Shown: in pieces, positions 9,305 to 17,387 of the stretch | How the letters are laid out: each line of letters starts with the position of its first letter | How positions within the stretch are numbered: the stretch's first letter is position 1 | Origin: Pseudomonadota bacterium | GTDB lineage: Bacteria > Pseudomonadota > Alphaproteobacteria > Rickettsiales > Midichloriaceae | Reading direction: 5' to 3' | NCBI GenBank assembly: GCA_018242185.1 | Contig: JAFECK010000025.1 | Location: 22,269 to 86,268, forward strand | DNA: 64,000 nucleotides | Made by a program: the position numbers and the translations under genes | Notes under the pieces: model-generated | Seen by the model: the letters and a program-made list of their open reading frames with translations, nothing else | What the model was told of the DNA's origin: nothing | The model's database searches: none

Positions 9305-10081
9305 ATGCAAATAGTAACCTGGAATGTGAACTCCATCAAGGCTAGAATGCCGCATTTGCTCCAACTGACTGAGCAAGAACGGCCGGATGTCATCTTGCTG
9401 CAGGAAATTAAGACTACCTATGATAACTTCCCGCATGGGGCAGTGGAAGAATTAGGTTATAATTTAGCTGTTTGCGGGCAAAAGAGCTACAACGGAGTGG
9501 CAATACTTGCCAAAAGCCGAATAGAAGATATACGGTTCGAGCTACCGGGCGCTAAGCCAGAGGAGGCCAGGTATATTGAAGGTGTAGTGAGTATAGGTGC
9601 AGTTACTGCGCGGGTTGCATCCATATACGTGCCGCAGGGCACTGAAGTAGGCTCAGACAGATTCTTCTATAAGCTGGAGTATTACAATTATCTTAATGAG
9701 CATTTCCATAATTTGGCTAAATATTCAGAGATCTTTGTGGCTGGTGGAGACTACAATGTGGCAGTAGAAGAAATCGATGTGTATAGCCCTAAGCAATTAG
9801 CTGGTCAGCTGGGCTTTCATATTGATGAGCGTATTCGTATGCGCTCGATTTTAAATGGGGTGATGCATGATTCATATCGTGCTGTTGCGCCAGATATACA
9901 GCAGTTCAGTTGGTGGGACTACCGCAGCAATGGCTGGAAATACAATAAAGGTATGCGTATAGACTATATCCTACTGTCATCTGAGGGGCTTGATAAACTT
10001 GAAAGTGCGGGGGTATACGAGCATTATCGAGGATTGGAACGCGCTTCTGACCATGTGCCGGTATATTGTAAATTGCGTTAG
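9305..10081 (+). CDS. xth: Exodeoxyribonuclease III (AP endonuclease)
   Basis: Mg-dependent exonuclease and abasic-site endonuclease of base excision repair. 258 aa, normal for the family. Visible motifs: the start QIVTWNVNSIKAR, the metal-binding Glu in LLQEIKT, the Asp/Asn pair in GGDYNVA, and the C-terminal SDHVPV with the catalytic Asp-His. The ATG at 9305 is used; a TTG one codon earlier is not needed. It sits 11 bp before polA, so the AP endonuclease and the repair polymerase appear to be co-expressed. Confidence 0.96.
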   Translation: MQIVTWNVNSIKARMPHLLQLTEQERPDVILLQEIKTTYDNFPHGAVEELGYNLAVCGQKSYNGVAILAKSRIEDIRFELPGAKPEEARYIEGVVSIGAVTARVASIYVPQGTEVGSDRFFYKLEYYNYLNEHFHNLAKYSEIFVAGGDYNVAVEEIDVYSPKQLAGQLGFHIDERIRMRSILNGVMHDSYRAVAPDIQQFSWWDYRSNGWKYNKGMRIDYILLSSEGLDKLESAGVYEHYRGLERASDHVPVYCKLR

Positions 10082-10092
10082 AGAGGCGTTAT

Positions 10093-12714
10093 ATGGATAA
10101 AACTGGCAATGGCCGTACTTTGTATTTGATAGATGGGTACAATTTTGTATTTCGTGCTTTTCATTCTTTACCTCCTTTGTCTAGGCCAGATGGCAAGCCT
10201 ATTGGCGCCGTTTATGGCTTTAGCAACATGCTGTTTAAGTTCTTGCAAGAACATGGCCACCAGTCTGATGATAATAAGCTGTTTCTAGTAATATTTGATT
10301 CTGGGCGCAAAAATATCAGACATGAGATGTATCACGAATACAAGGCAAATAGGCCTACGCCTCCTGATGAACTGATATTTCAATTTCCAATAGTTAGACA
10401 AGCGGTGGATGCGTTTAACGTGCATATGCTTGATGCGCCAGAAGGTTATGAGGCAGATGATGTGATAGCCAGCTATGCCAAAGCGGCAGCGGTAGCCGGG
10501 TATGAAGTTATAGTGGTTTCAGGTGATAAAGATCTAATGCAACTGGTCAACCAGGATATCCACATGTATGATTCTATGCGAGATAAGATGGTTGATGCTG
10601 CTGCTGTAATTGATAAATTTGGGGTTAAGCCAGAGCAGGTTGTGGATTACCTGGCACTCGTGGGAGATTCTTCGGATAACGTGCCAGGAGTGGATGGTAT
10701 AGGGCCAAAGACGGCAGCTGAGTTGCTCAGCGCTTATGGCTCGTTGGATGGGATTTATGCTAAGCTAGCTGCTATGCCTGAGAGCAAAAAAAAGCAAACC
10801 ATAAGCGAGCAAAAAGATAGAGCATATTTATCCAAGCAGTTGGTTGAACTTTACGATCTCAAAGAGTTGCCGATTCCTTTGCCTAAGCTCAAACCAAAGC
10901 CGGTGGATTTTGCTAAGCTCAGTATTTTCCTGAAAGAACAAGGATTTAAGTCATTGCTGGATAGAGCTAGTAAAGCCTTCCCTAGCTTGAGCTTAGCTCA
11001 CACGGAAAATAAAGAAGAGGGCAAAGCTTTAAATATAGAGAAACTCAATAAATTGGAAGAGCTAAATATAGCCAAATTCGCGCATGAAGATATTTGCGCT
11101 ATATACGTGAATGGTGAGCAAGCGAGCATTGCTTCAGCTAATCATGCTATTCAGCTCGATATCAGCAAGAGCAATCATATGGATCTTTTTGATTCTGGTC
11201 ATTCACCAACCTTACAGCGCTTTTGGGAAACTATAAAGCCACTACTGGAATCTAGCTCGGTGCGCAAAATTATGCTCAGTGTTAAACCTGTGTATAAGGA
11301 GCTTGCGGCTTTAAAAGTAACATTGACCAGCTATGATGATTTGCAGGTTATGGCTTACACTTTAAGTGCAGGACGCCATAATGGCGAGCTGCAGACTTTA
11401 ATGCAGTTTTACTTAGAAGACAGCGACCTTCAGCAACCAGAAGATGCTAGGCTTCTCATGCAGCTATATAAATCCATAAAAGCCAAGCTTATAGCACAGC
11501 GTTGCATGACGCTATATGAAAAACTGGACAGGCCTCTAATTGGCGTTCTGGCAGCGATGGAGCTAAAAGGAGTGCATATAGATGTTCGTTATCTGGCGAA
11601 TTTATCTAATGAGCTGACCTCCAGGCAAGATGAGCTACAGAAGCAGATTTGGCGGCTTTGTGGTGAGGAGTTCAACATCGGTTCGCCGAAACAGCTAGCT
11701 GAAGTATTGTATGAGAAGTTGGCCTTGCAGGTGTCTAAAAAGCGGGCTAAAGGCAAGCAGCTGAGCACTGATGCCGAGGCGTTGGAGGATTTGGCTGAGC
11801 AAGGCCATGAGGTGGCGGAGAAAATCCTACAGTGGCGCCAACTGAGCAAGCTGTTGGGGACTTACATCAACCCTCTACCTAAATGCGTAAATCCAGCTAC
11901 TGGGCGGGTGCATACCACCTATAATGCTACCCTTACAAGCACTGCACGTTTATCTTCTACCAACCCAAACCTGCAGAATATCCCTATACGCACTGAAGAG
12001 GGGCATAAGATCCGTGGGGCGTTCACTGCTGAAGAAGGGAAAATGCTAATTTCGGCGGACTACTCTCAGATTGAGCTGCGCTTATTAGCCCACATCGCCG
12101 ACATCAAGCCGTTGCAAGAAGCTTTGACGCATGGGGTGGACTTGCATGCACTTACTGCTAGCCAGATCTTTCAGGTACCGCTAGATAAGGTGAGTTCTGA
12201 ATTGCGGCGGCAGGCGAAAACCATCAACTTCGGGATTATTTATGGTATCAGCGCGTTTGGTTTGGCGCACAGGCTTGGTATTTCAAGACCTGAGGCGCAG
12301 CTGTGCATCGATAATTATTTCCGGGAATATCCAGGGATTAAGGAGTATATGGATGAATGCATCCATTATGCTAGGACCAATGGTTATGTGAAAACTATCT
12401 GGGGCCGGCAGTGTTATATTGAAGGGATAAACGACAAGGTGCCGAGTAGGCGAGGGTTTGCCGAGCGTGCAGCTATCAACGCGCCGCTGCAGGGCACAGC
12501 TTCAGATATCATACGTAAAGCCATGGTGGAGATGCCTGAAGGAGTAGCTAGACACATGATTTTGCAGATTCACGATGAGTTGCTATTTGAAGTGCCGGCT
12601 GGGGAAGTGGAGCACTGTAGTGCCACTATAAAGCAGGTTATGGAGGGAGTAGCTCAGCTTAAAGTACCTATGGAGGTAAGTGTCACTCACGGCAAATCTT
12701 GGATGAAGGGGTAG
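10093..12714 (+). CDS. polA: DNA polymerase I
   Basis: Repair and Okazaki-fragment polymerase, 873 aa. The N-terminal 5'-nuclease domain (1-290) has LIDGYNFVFRAFH, ANRPTPPDE, EADDVIA and VGDSSDNVPG. The polymerase domain (about 490-873) has DYSQIELR, the O-helix RRQAKTINFGIIYG and QIHDELLFEV. The middle domain (about 310-480), where proofreading enzymes carry a DxE motif (FDTET in E. coli), shows no such motif (KFAHEDIC instead), so 3'-5' proofreading is probably absent. Last gene of the operon; its stop directly abuts the stop of the convergent 12715-13485 gene. Confidence 0.97.
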   Translation: MDKTGNGRTLYLIDGYNFVFRAFHSLPPLSRPDGKPIGAVYGFSNMLFKFLQEHGHQSDDNKLFLVIFDSGRKNIRHEMYHEYKANRPTPPDELIFQFPIVRQAVDAFNVHMLDAPEGYEADDVIASYAKAAAVAGYEVIVVSGDKDLMQLVNQDIHMYDSMRDKMVDAAAVIDKFGVKPEQVVDYLALVGDSSDNVPGVDGIGPKTAAELLSAYGSLDGIYAKLAAMPESKKKQTISEQKDRAYLSKQLVELYDLKELPIPLPKLKPKPVDFAKLSIFLKEQGFKSLLDRASKAFPSLSLAHTENKEEGKALNIEKLNKLEELNIAKFAHEDICAIYVNGEQASIASANHAIQLDISKSNHMDLFDSGHSPTLQRFWETIKPLLESSSVRKIMLSVKPVYKELAALKVTLTSYDDLQVMAYTLSAGRHNGELQTLMQFYLEDSDLQQPEDARLLMQLYKSIKAKLIAQRCMTLYEKLDRPLIGVLAAMELKGVHIDVRYLANLSNELTSRQDELQKQIWRLCGEEFNIGSPKQLAEVLYEKLALQVSKKRAKGKQLSTDAEALEDLAEQGHEVAEKILQWRQLSKLLGTYINPLPKCVNPATGRVHTTYNATLTSTARLSSTNPNLQNIPIRTEEGHKIRGAFTAEEGKMLISADYSQIELRLLAHIADIKPLQEALTHGVDLHALTASQIFQVPLDKVSSELRRQAKTINFGIIYGISAFGLAHRLGISRPEAQLCIDNYFREYPGIKEYMDECIHYARTNGYVKTIWGRQCYIEGINDKVPSRRGFAERAAINAPLQGTASDIIRKAMVEMPEGVARHMILQIHDELLFEVPAGEVEHCSATIKQVMEGVAQLKVPMEVSVTHGKSWMKG

Positions 12715-13485
12715 CTATAGGTTAGTATCACGGCTCTGGTCTAGGGTCTGGCTTGCCACACTAACGATTACTGAGCTTTCGGTGGTGATGTTTGATTTTT
12801 TAACTTTTGCTTGCGCTCTCACCCACCGCTCTTTTTCTTCCATTACTTTTTTCAATCGTTCGATTAAGCAGCTGTCCGCTACATAATATCCGCCTGAGTC
12901 AAATCTTGGCCCACTGAAAGTAAATTCCCCTTTGCTTTCGTCTGACACACTTGTAGACGTTGGTTCTCTCCAGAAAAAAATGAGAAGGTTAGGTTCGCCT
13001 TTATGACGCACTCCGTCATATCGCGCGCCAATCAGAGCATATATATCAATGTTGATCACATCAGCATCATCATAACCGGGCTGCTCCTTTTTTATTTCAT
13101 ACCAGCCTTCTCTTTCGAAAAAATCCTGAAGCTTATGCTGCTTCTTCATATCATCTTGGAGATATAGCCTATTTCTGATATCTTCCTTAGAATTTTTAAG
13201 CTCCATTTTATAGCGCACTTTCATTGGAACTTTTGGGGTACTAGCAGTGGTTATAGGGGCAGGCTTTTGGTGTACCGCTATGTCACTCTCTCTCTCTCTC
13301 TCTCTTGTCAGCAGAGTAGTGCTCAATACCAGCAGTCCCACAAATGTTGCTGCTCCTACGCCAAACGGAATATACGGGCTGAGGCCAAGCTCGGGTGCCC
13401 ATATATGCAGTCCTAGAGTAGTAGTGCTCGCAGCGGTGCCGGTTAATGCGGCAAATAAGGAAAATTTTAGGGCTTTTTGGTTCAC
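12715..13485 (-). CDS. Two-TM protein with dinucleotide repeat in its gene, unknown function
   Basis: 256 aa, unrecognised. Two hydrophobic segments at about residues 8-27 and 36-60 form an N-terminal hairpin. A charged repeat (RERERES) encoded by a run of ten CT units on the plus strand follows, then a soluble domain with a Pro/Thr-rich linker, a Lys/Glu helix and mixed alpha/beta segments. The start is GTG. The repeat lies early in the gene, so slippage would remove about 190 C-terminal residues. Convergent with polA, with no gap. No known domain recognised. Confidence 0.6.
   Translation of the reverse strand: MNQKALKFSLFAALTGTAASTTTLGLHIWAPELGLSPYIPFGVGAATFVGLLVLSTTLLTRERERESDIAVHQKPAPITTASTPKVPMKVRYKMELKNSKEDIRNRLYLQDDMKKQHKLQDFFEREGWYEIKKEQPGYDDADVINIDIYALIGARYDGVRHKGEPNLLIFFWREPTSTSVSDESKGEFTFSGPRFDSGGYYVADSCLIERLKKVMEEKERWVRAQAKVKKSNITTESSVIVSVASQTLDQSRDTNL
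13286..13305. repeat. (CT)10 microsatellite inside a coding region
   Basis: Ten perfect CT units on the plus strand (GA on the coding strand), encoding alternating Arg-Glu. Gain or loss of one unit would shift the reading frame of the 256-aa membrane protein. Confidence 0.9.
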
Positions 13486-13572
13486 TTTGTCTGATGAAAA
13501 AAGTTATACTCCGTTTCTCATTGTAGCATGGTTTCAATTGTTGGGGTAGTGCTTGTCATAACGTAAAAATGT

Positions 13573-13602
13573 CATAGTATGGCTTGACCGGTGTTGTTGC
13601 AT
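13573..13602. repeat. Degenerate copy of the CTTGACC palindromic repeat
   Basis: A stretch with GTCATAGTATGGCTTGACC resembles the first half of the palindrome seen at 32317-32343. The second half is diverged. Low confidence as a repeat copy. Confidence 0.35.
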
Positions 13603-13663
13603 GGATAGGCGAAATCAATAATGCATCTATAAATAACGAATTACTGCCATTACAGCATATAAT

Positions 13664-13680
13664 TCGAGCTCGCGGCTCGA
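13664..13680. other. Short GC-rich inverted repeat upstream of the candidate 6S RNA
   Basis: TCGAGC, five-base loop, GCTCGA, followed by GCTTTT on the plus strand. It could be a weak terminator or a protein site. The rest of the gap 13486-13942 shows no gene other than the candidate RNA. Confidence 0.3.
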
Positions 13681-13714
13681 GCTTTTGTGAGCAAAATGTG
13701 CACAAACGCACCAA

Positions 13715-13870
13715 GCGTGACATCTCTGTTTTTGTCTACAGACGCGAAATAAAAAGTTTCTTTTGCGCAAGCAGGCCTTTGCCGTAAGGGTAGCCTGCTT
13801 GAGGCATGGAACTCAAAATAAGAAACTTGAATATTTGTCGCGTTCTCCTTCCGTCACAGAGATATCACGC
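13715..13870 (+). ncRNA. ssrS: Long interrupted hairpin, candidate 6S RNA
   Basis: The 156-nt segment folds end to end. The closing stem GCGTGACATCTCTG (13715-13728) pairs with CAGAGATATCACGC (13857-13870) with one mismatch. An unpaired region follows on both sides (about 13729-13741 and 13844-13856), then ACGCGA/TCGCGT (13742-13747 with 13838-13843), AAGTTTCTT/AAGAAACTT, and an apical stem CAAGCAGGC/GCCTGCTTG. A closing stem, central bubble and long terminal stem in about 150-190 nt is the 6S RNA plan, which binds housekeeping RNA polymerase. No 6S sequence consensus was checked and strand is uncertain because a hairpin reads both ways. SRP RNA is less likely since its conserved GGAA-loop segment is absent. 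Confidence 0.5.
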
Positions 13871-13942
13871 AGCCATGGTAGGCTGGGGGCGCATCTATGG
13901 CAAGAGAAAATAAATTAATATTGTGCTAAATTTTTGGCAAGC

Positions 13943-14092
13943 CTACTTCTTATCGTCATCATCAAATAAAATTCGCTCAGCTGCCCCTTGTAAATCATTA
14001 TACTGATTGTCGCGTATCGCCCAGAGCAGGCCCCAAAGGCCAACTCCAGCAAGCAGTATAGATAGAGGAACCATCCATAATAGTATCGACAT
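13943..14092 (-). CDS. ccoS: cbb3-type cytochrome oxidase assembly protein CcoS
   Basis: Only 49 codons. Reading the minus strand from the ATG at 14092 gives one TM segment (residues 4-26) followed by the family signature: RDNQYNDLQGAAERIL and an acidic tail ending DDDDKK. CcoS is required to put haem and copper cofactors into cbb3 oxidases. The usual partners (ccoNOQP, ccoG, ccoI) are not in the window. It lies 24 bp downstream of the EAL protein gene on the same strand. An overlapping 71-codon frame (13915-14130) lacks any such match and is a shadow. Confidence 0.85.
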   Translation of the reverse strand: MSILLWMVPLSILLAGVGLWGLLWAIRDNQYNDLQGAAERILFDDDDKK

Positions 14093-14116
14093 AACTTACC
14101 CAGATTTCCGATTTTC

Positions 14117-15325
14117 CTAATCGTTTTCAATCCACGGACGATAGTTGAGTGCAGGGCTGAAATAGTTGCCTTGCATATAGTCTACCCCAAGCTCTAGTAG
14201 CACTTTAGCTATCTCACCATTTTCTACAAACTCAGCCACGCTTTTTATTCCAAAACTTTTGGCGAACGTGATCATGGTGCTAACAAACAGCTTGCTATCC
14301 TCATCATCCACAACGTTGCGAATAAAGGCGCCATCTATCTTTATGTAGTCGGCATGTAAGACTTTGAGCTGTTTAAATGACGTATAACCAGCGCCAAAAT
14401 CGTCGATCGCCACACTGCAGCCCAGAGATTTAAGCATGTCCACAAGATATGCCATCTTGTCTAGGCCATGGTAAGTACCGGTTTCGGTTATCTCTATAGT
14501 TAATCTTTGGCTAATTTGCTCATCTTGAAGCATCGCTTTTGCCTTGTTAATCCAGGTTTTATTATCCACAGACATATTGGAAATATTCATCCCCAGCCTG
14601 ATTTGCGGGCTTTTGCGCAATTCCTCTATCACTAATTCCAGCACCATGTTATCTACTATGTGGATGTAGCCGAGCAACTCAGTGGCGGCAATGAAAGGTC
14701 CGGCGGAAATTAAATTACCCTCTTCATCTATGACTCTGAGTAGAGCTTCGTATTTGTCCAACACTCCAGTCCTTGCATCTACAACTGGTTGAAAAGCTAA
14801 CACTGTCCGACCTTCGCGCATAGCTTGCATCAGATAAGCTGCAATTCTCATATTGCTTAAAGTTTCAGCTTTAGCCTCTTGTGAATCTTCGTAAAAGCAG
14901 ATTTTATATTCCTGATGGCGAGCACGAGCATGCGAGACGCCTACATGCGCCCTGATGTAAGCAGTTTGTGGGGCAATTCCTTCCATACTTGCTACACCTA
15001 ATTGGAGTGATAAAACTAATTGTCCTTCGAACGCAGCGTTATCTACTAGACTCACTGCATCCAACAACGTCTTCAGTTTGGAAGTTAGTTCTTTTTTATC
15101 ATTTGTGTCAGCCATAAAAACAAATCTTCCTACGGCTATCATAGAAACAGGAGTTCTAGCGCCGAGATGGTTTTTGATGATATCGGATACATGGGATTGA
15201 AGAATTTGCTGCACGTCCTTACCATAAACATCGCTTAAGGTAGCGGCATTTAATATTTCCAAGACGCAAAGACTGCTTTTGCTAGTACCGAAGTTTGCCA
15301 ATAACTCTTCCGTTCTTTTATCCAT
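14117..15325 (-). CDS. EAL-domain cyclic-di-GMP phosphodiesterase with degenerate GGDEF domain
   Basis: 402 aa, soluble. Residues 15-155 have the pattern of a GGDEF fold but no GGDEF/GGEEF signature, so no synthesis of c-di-GMP is expected. Residues about 165-400 form an EAL domain with the catalytic set visible: YEALLR (Glu near 193), NIS, EITET, IDDFGAGYTSF, IKIDGAFI, AEFVEN and QGNYF. It should hydrolyse c-di-GMP to pGpG. No sensor or membrane segment is attached. A small hairpin (GTAGAA/TTCTAC) lies upstream near 15344-15361. Its presence with flagellar genes suggests control of motility or surface state, which is inference. Confidence 0.88.
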   Translation of the reverse strand: MDKRTEELLANFGTSKSSLCVLEILNAATLSDVYGKDVQQILQSHVSDIIKNHLGARTPVSMIAVGRFVFMADTNDKKELTSKLKTLLDAVSLVDNAAFEGQLVLSLQLGVASMEGIAPQTAYIRAHVGVSHARARHQEYKICFYEDSQEAKAETLSNMRIAAYLMQAMREGRTVLAFQPVVDARTGVLDKYEALLRVIDEEGNLISAGPFIAATELLGYIHIVDNMVLELVIEELRKSPQIRLGMNISNMSVDNKTWINKAKAMLQDEQISQRLTIEITETGTYHGLDKMAYLVDMLKSLGCSVAIDDFGAGYTSFKQLKVLHADYIKIDGAFIRNVVDDEDSKLFVSTMITFAKSFGIKSVAEFVENGEIAKVLLELGVDYMQGNYFSPALNYRPWIEND

Positions 15326-15506
15326 TATAATTCAAAGCCATATGTGTAGAATCATTGTTCTACAGGTTAATTTTATTGCCAGCCTCTTTTACGTCCTGTC
15401 GCCACTAGTATAAGGGGACGCTAACCTCACTGGCAAGCTTAAAATTAGCGAGTATTTAGGTGGTATCTCCATGTAGCATGTAGGTGCTGCAAGTGGCTAC
15501 TTCGAA

Positions 15507-16403
15507 CTAAGAAACCTCGGTTTGGGTTTTATAGCTACCCATTATTGCGCTCGCTAGAATTAGCACTGTTGCTGCTATAATGGGCAATGTCAAAGCGGCA
15601 TAACCAAAAGCCAGCAGCCATGCAACGCCCAGTAGTGGCATTGCGTATCCGTAGATGGAAAGCATGCGAATATCGCCAAACCGCATTGCATAGCCCCAAA
15701 GTGCGTATGCCATGCCCCATGGCAACACCCCTAGCATGATTATGGCAAACCACTGTTCTGTGGTTAGTTGATGTAGAGGGTATGATGGTTCTACTAAAGC
15801 ATGTAAAATAAGGGCGCTAGCGACGCAAAATGTTAGTGGAAGCGCTACACAATCTGCTGGTATATCTTGAAATTTGTTATTCAAGACCGAGTACAGTGAC
15901 CATATTACAGCATTGCAAAGGCCGAAGAAAATCGCGGCCATGGTTTGCTCTAATGTTACTGTTTCAACACCAGCAGCGTCAGGTAATACCAGTAAGCATA
16001 CCCCGACAACCCCAAGTACTGCCGCAATATAATGTCGCATATATAACCGCTGCTTTAAGATGATAGCGGTGAAAATCAGGGTGAAAACCGGCCATATGTC
16101 CAACGCTAAGTATGCTGCCATAGGGTCACCAGCTTGCATGGCTACAATAAGTGTGACTTCGGCGGCAAATAAGAAGCCTGCATTAATTAGAAAATATTTA
16201 CGGGTGATATAGCTTAAGGGTGTGCGGATGTTGCCGTAGCGGATGCACCACACCACAAACAGAAAGGCGCACGCAAAGCTACACGCGGTTCCTAATAGCA
16301 ATAGGGGAGGCACATCTCCAGCCATTAATGGGAGTATAGCTAGTAACGACCACAACAATATTGCGGTCAGTCCAGCGACATTTGCGCCTGCAACTTTATT
16401 CAT
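15507..16403 (-). CDS. DMT-superfamily (EamA) exporter, YddG-like
   Basis: 298 aa with about ten hydrophobic segments in two EamA repeats. The start resembles the aromatic amino-acid exporter YddG (LTAILLWSLLAILPLMAG), and the second half has the ALWGYAMRFGDIRMLS segment typical of that branch. It should move small metabolites across the inner membrane; the substrate is not determinable. It starts 7 bp after the stop of the 253-aa membrane protein, so the two share the promoter at 17227-17254. Good ribosome site (TTTTAGG) before the ATG. Confidence 0.82.
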   Translation of the reverse strand: MNKVAGANVAGLTAILLWSLLAILPLMAGDVPPLLLLGTACSFACAFLFVVWCIRYGNIRTPLSYITRKYFLINAGFLFAAEVTLIVAMQAGDPMAAYLALDIWPVFTLIFTAIILKQRLYMRHYIAAVLGVVGVCLLVLPDAAGVETVTLEQTMAAIFFGLCNAVIWSLYSVLNNKFQDIPADCVALPLTFCVASALILHALVEPSYPLHQLTTEQWFAIIMLGVLPWGMAYALWGYAMRFGDIRMLSIYGYAMPLLGVAWLLAFGYAALTLPIIAATVLILASAIMGSYKTQTEVS

Positions 16404-16410
16404 AATTTAC

Positions 16411-17169
16411 CTAAAACTCAATTATTCTCACTCCAATATAGTGATCTTTTGCAGCAGCGCAAGCCACTAGAACTTCTGCTAACAAAACTGTTAATGCCGT
16501 ATTAACGATAATCCCAATGCTAGTTTCTCTGACAAATGTCTCAGTGAATTTCGACAAACCTGTTGCTGATGCAACGGCGATAGTACCTATAGTAAAGGAG
16601 CATCCTGCGATTTCCATAACTGAAAAACCGCCATCTATTTCTTTGGTTTCTTTTTCTACTATAGTCTCATCCATTACGTTGTTTTCCTGGCGAGCAGAGC
16701 TTGAGCTGCTGGTATTCGCTTGGTTGTTGGGTTGTATTGTGCTATTGGCAACTTTGTTTGTTTTCACGATTTGAATATCTGATTGCGTTAGATAGTTGGA
16801 TATGCCAAGAGTTGCCGCTGTTAGGCAGAAGTTGAGAGCAAACCAGGTAGTGGCTTGATCTATCCAGGATGTATAAGAAATCGCTGTACCAAGTTTGCTG
16901 ACCATCACATTGAAAGCTATGGCCCATAGTGCTGCGGACATCAGCATCCATGGATATTTGCCGGCTCCTGCAATAAAGCCGCCTACCGGTGCAATAATGC
17001 TGCCAGACAATATCATTAAGTCTGTGCTAGCTATTTCCCCTATCATCTGGGCGGCGATTGGTAGATCAAATGAAATAGCAGTGGCACCAACGCCGGTAAT
17101 TATAATCCCGCCAACCACCAGCACTATACCAAGCGCCGTGTTGATCTTATCGCTATCCTTACTATGTCT
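16411..17169 (-). CDS. Multi-TM membrane protein, unknown function
   Basis: About 252 aa, unrecognised. Hydrophobic segments lie near residues 12-38, 52-72, 75-97 and 105-125. A hydrophilic Asn/Gln/Ser/Glu-rich linker follows (about 135-170), and two more TM segments at about 180-202 and 216-240. The ATG codon spans 17172-17170. Preceded by one of the best promoters in the window and followed closely by the YddG-like exporter. Similar in style to the other Ala/Gly-rich membrane proteins here. No domain recognised. Confidence 0.6.
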   Translation of the reverse strand, partial: RHSKDSDKINTALGIVLVVGGIIITGVGATAISFDLPIAAQMIGEIASTDLMILSGSIIAPVGGFIAGAGKYPWMLMSAALWAIAFNVMVSKLGTAISYTSWIDQATTWFALNFCLTAATLGISNYLTQSDIQIVKTNKVANSTIQPNNQANTSSSSSARQENNVMDETIVEKETKEIDGGFSVMEIAGCSFTIGTIAVASATGLSKFTETFVRETSIGIIVNTALTVLLAEVLVACAAAKDHYIGVRIIEF

Positions 17170-17226
17170 CATATACGCACTCTTTTAAAAATTGAAGAAA
17201 ATTATACTGCCCCTCATCTTGGGATG

Positions 17227-17254
17227 TATATAGGGAATTAGCGCTATATGTCAA
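17227..17254 (-). promoter_or_regulatory. Sigma70-like promoter with consensus -35
   Basis: Minus strand: -35 TTGACA (17254-17249), 16-bp spacer, -10 TATATA (17232-17227), 55 bp before the ATG of the 253-aa membrane protein. Confidence 0.6.
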
Positions 17255-17304
17255 GTGGGAAGTGCCACAATATCTTATAACCTACACAGGTCAAGAGCCA
17301 ATCA

Positions 17305-17333
17305 TTGTCATTGGCTGCAATTTCTGCTACAAT
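17305..17333 (+). promoter_or_regulatory. Sigma70-like promoter of mnmE
   Basis: -35 TTGTCA (17305-17310), 17-bp spacer, -10 TACAAT (17328-17333), leaving a short leader before the ATG at 17388. Confidence 0.65.
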
Positions 17334-17387
17334 GCAACCGTAGGTGGTGCCAGCACCATCTAGTAGACAAATTCAGCAAATATAGAG

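Noticed and set aside
13584-13787. A 67-codon plus-strand frame
   Set aside because: It runs through the candidate 6S hairpin and has no ribosome site or family pattern.
13715-13870. SRP (4.5S) RNA
   Set aside because: The conserved apical GGAA-loop segment of SRP RNA is not present.
13915-14130. A 71-codon minus-strand frame
   Set aside because: It overlaps ccoS in another frame and has no family match, while ccoS carries its signature.
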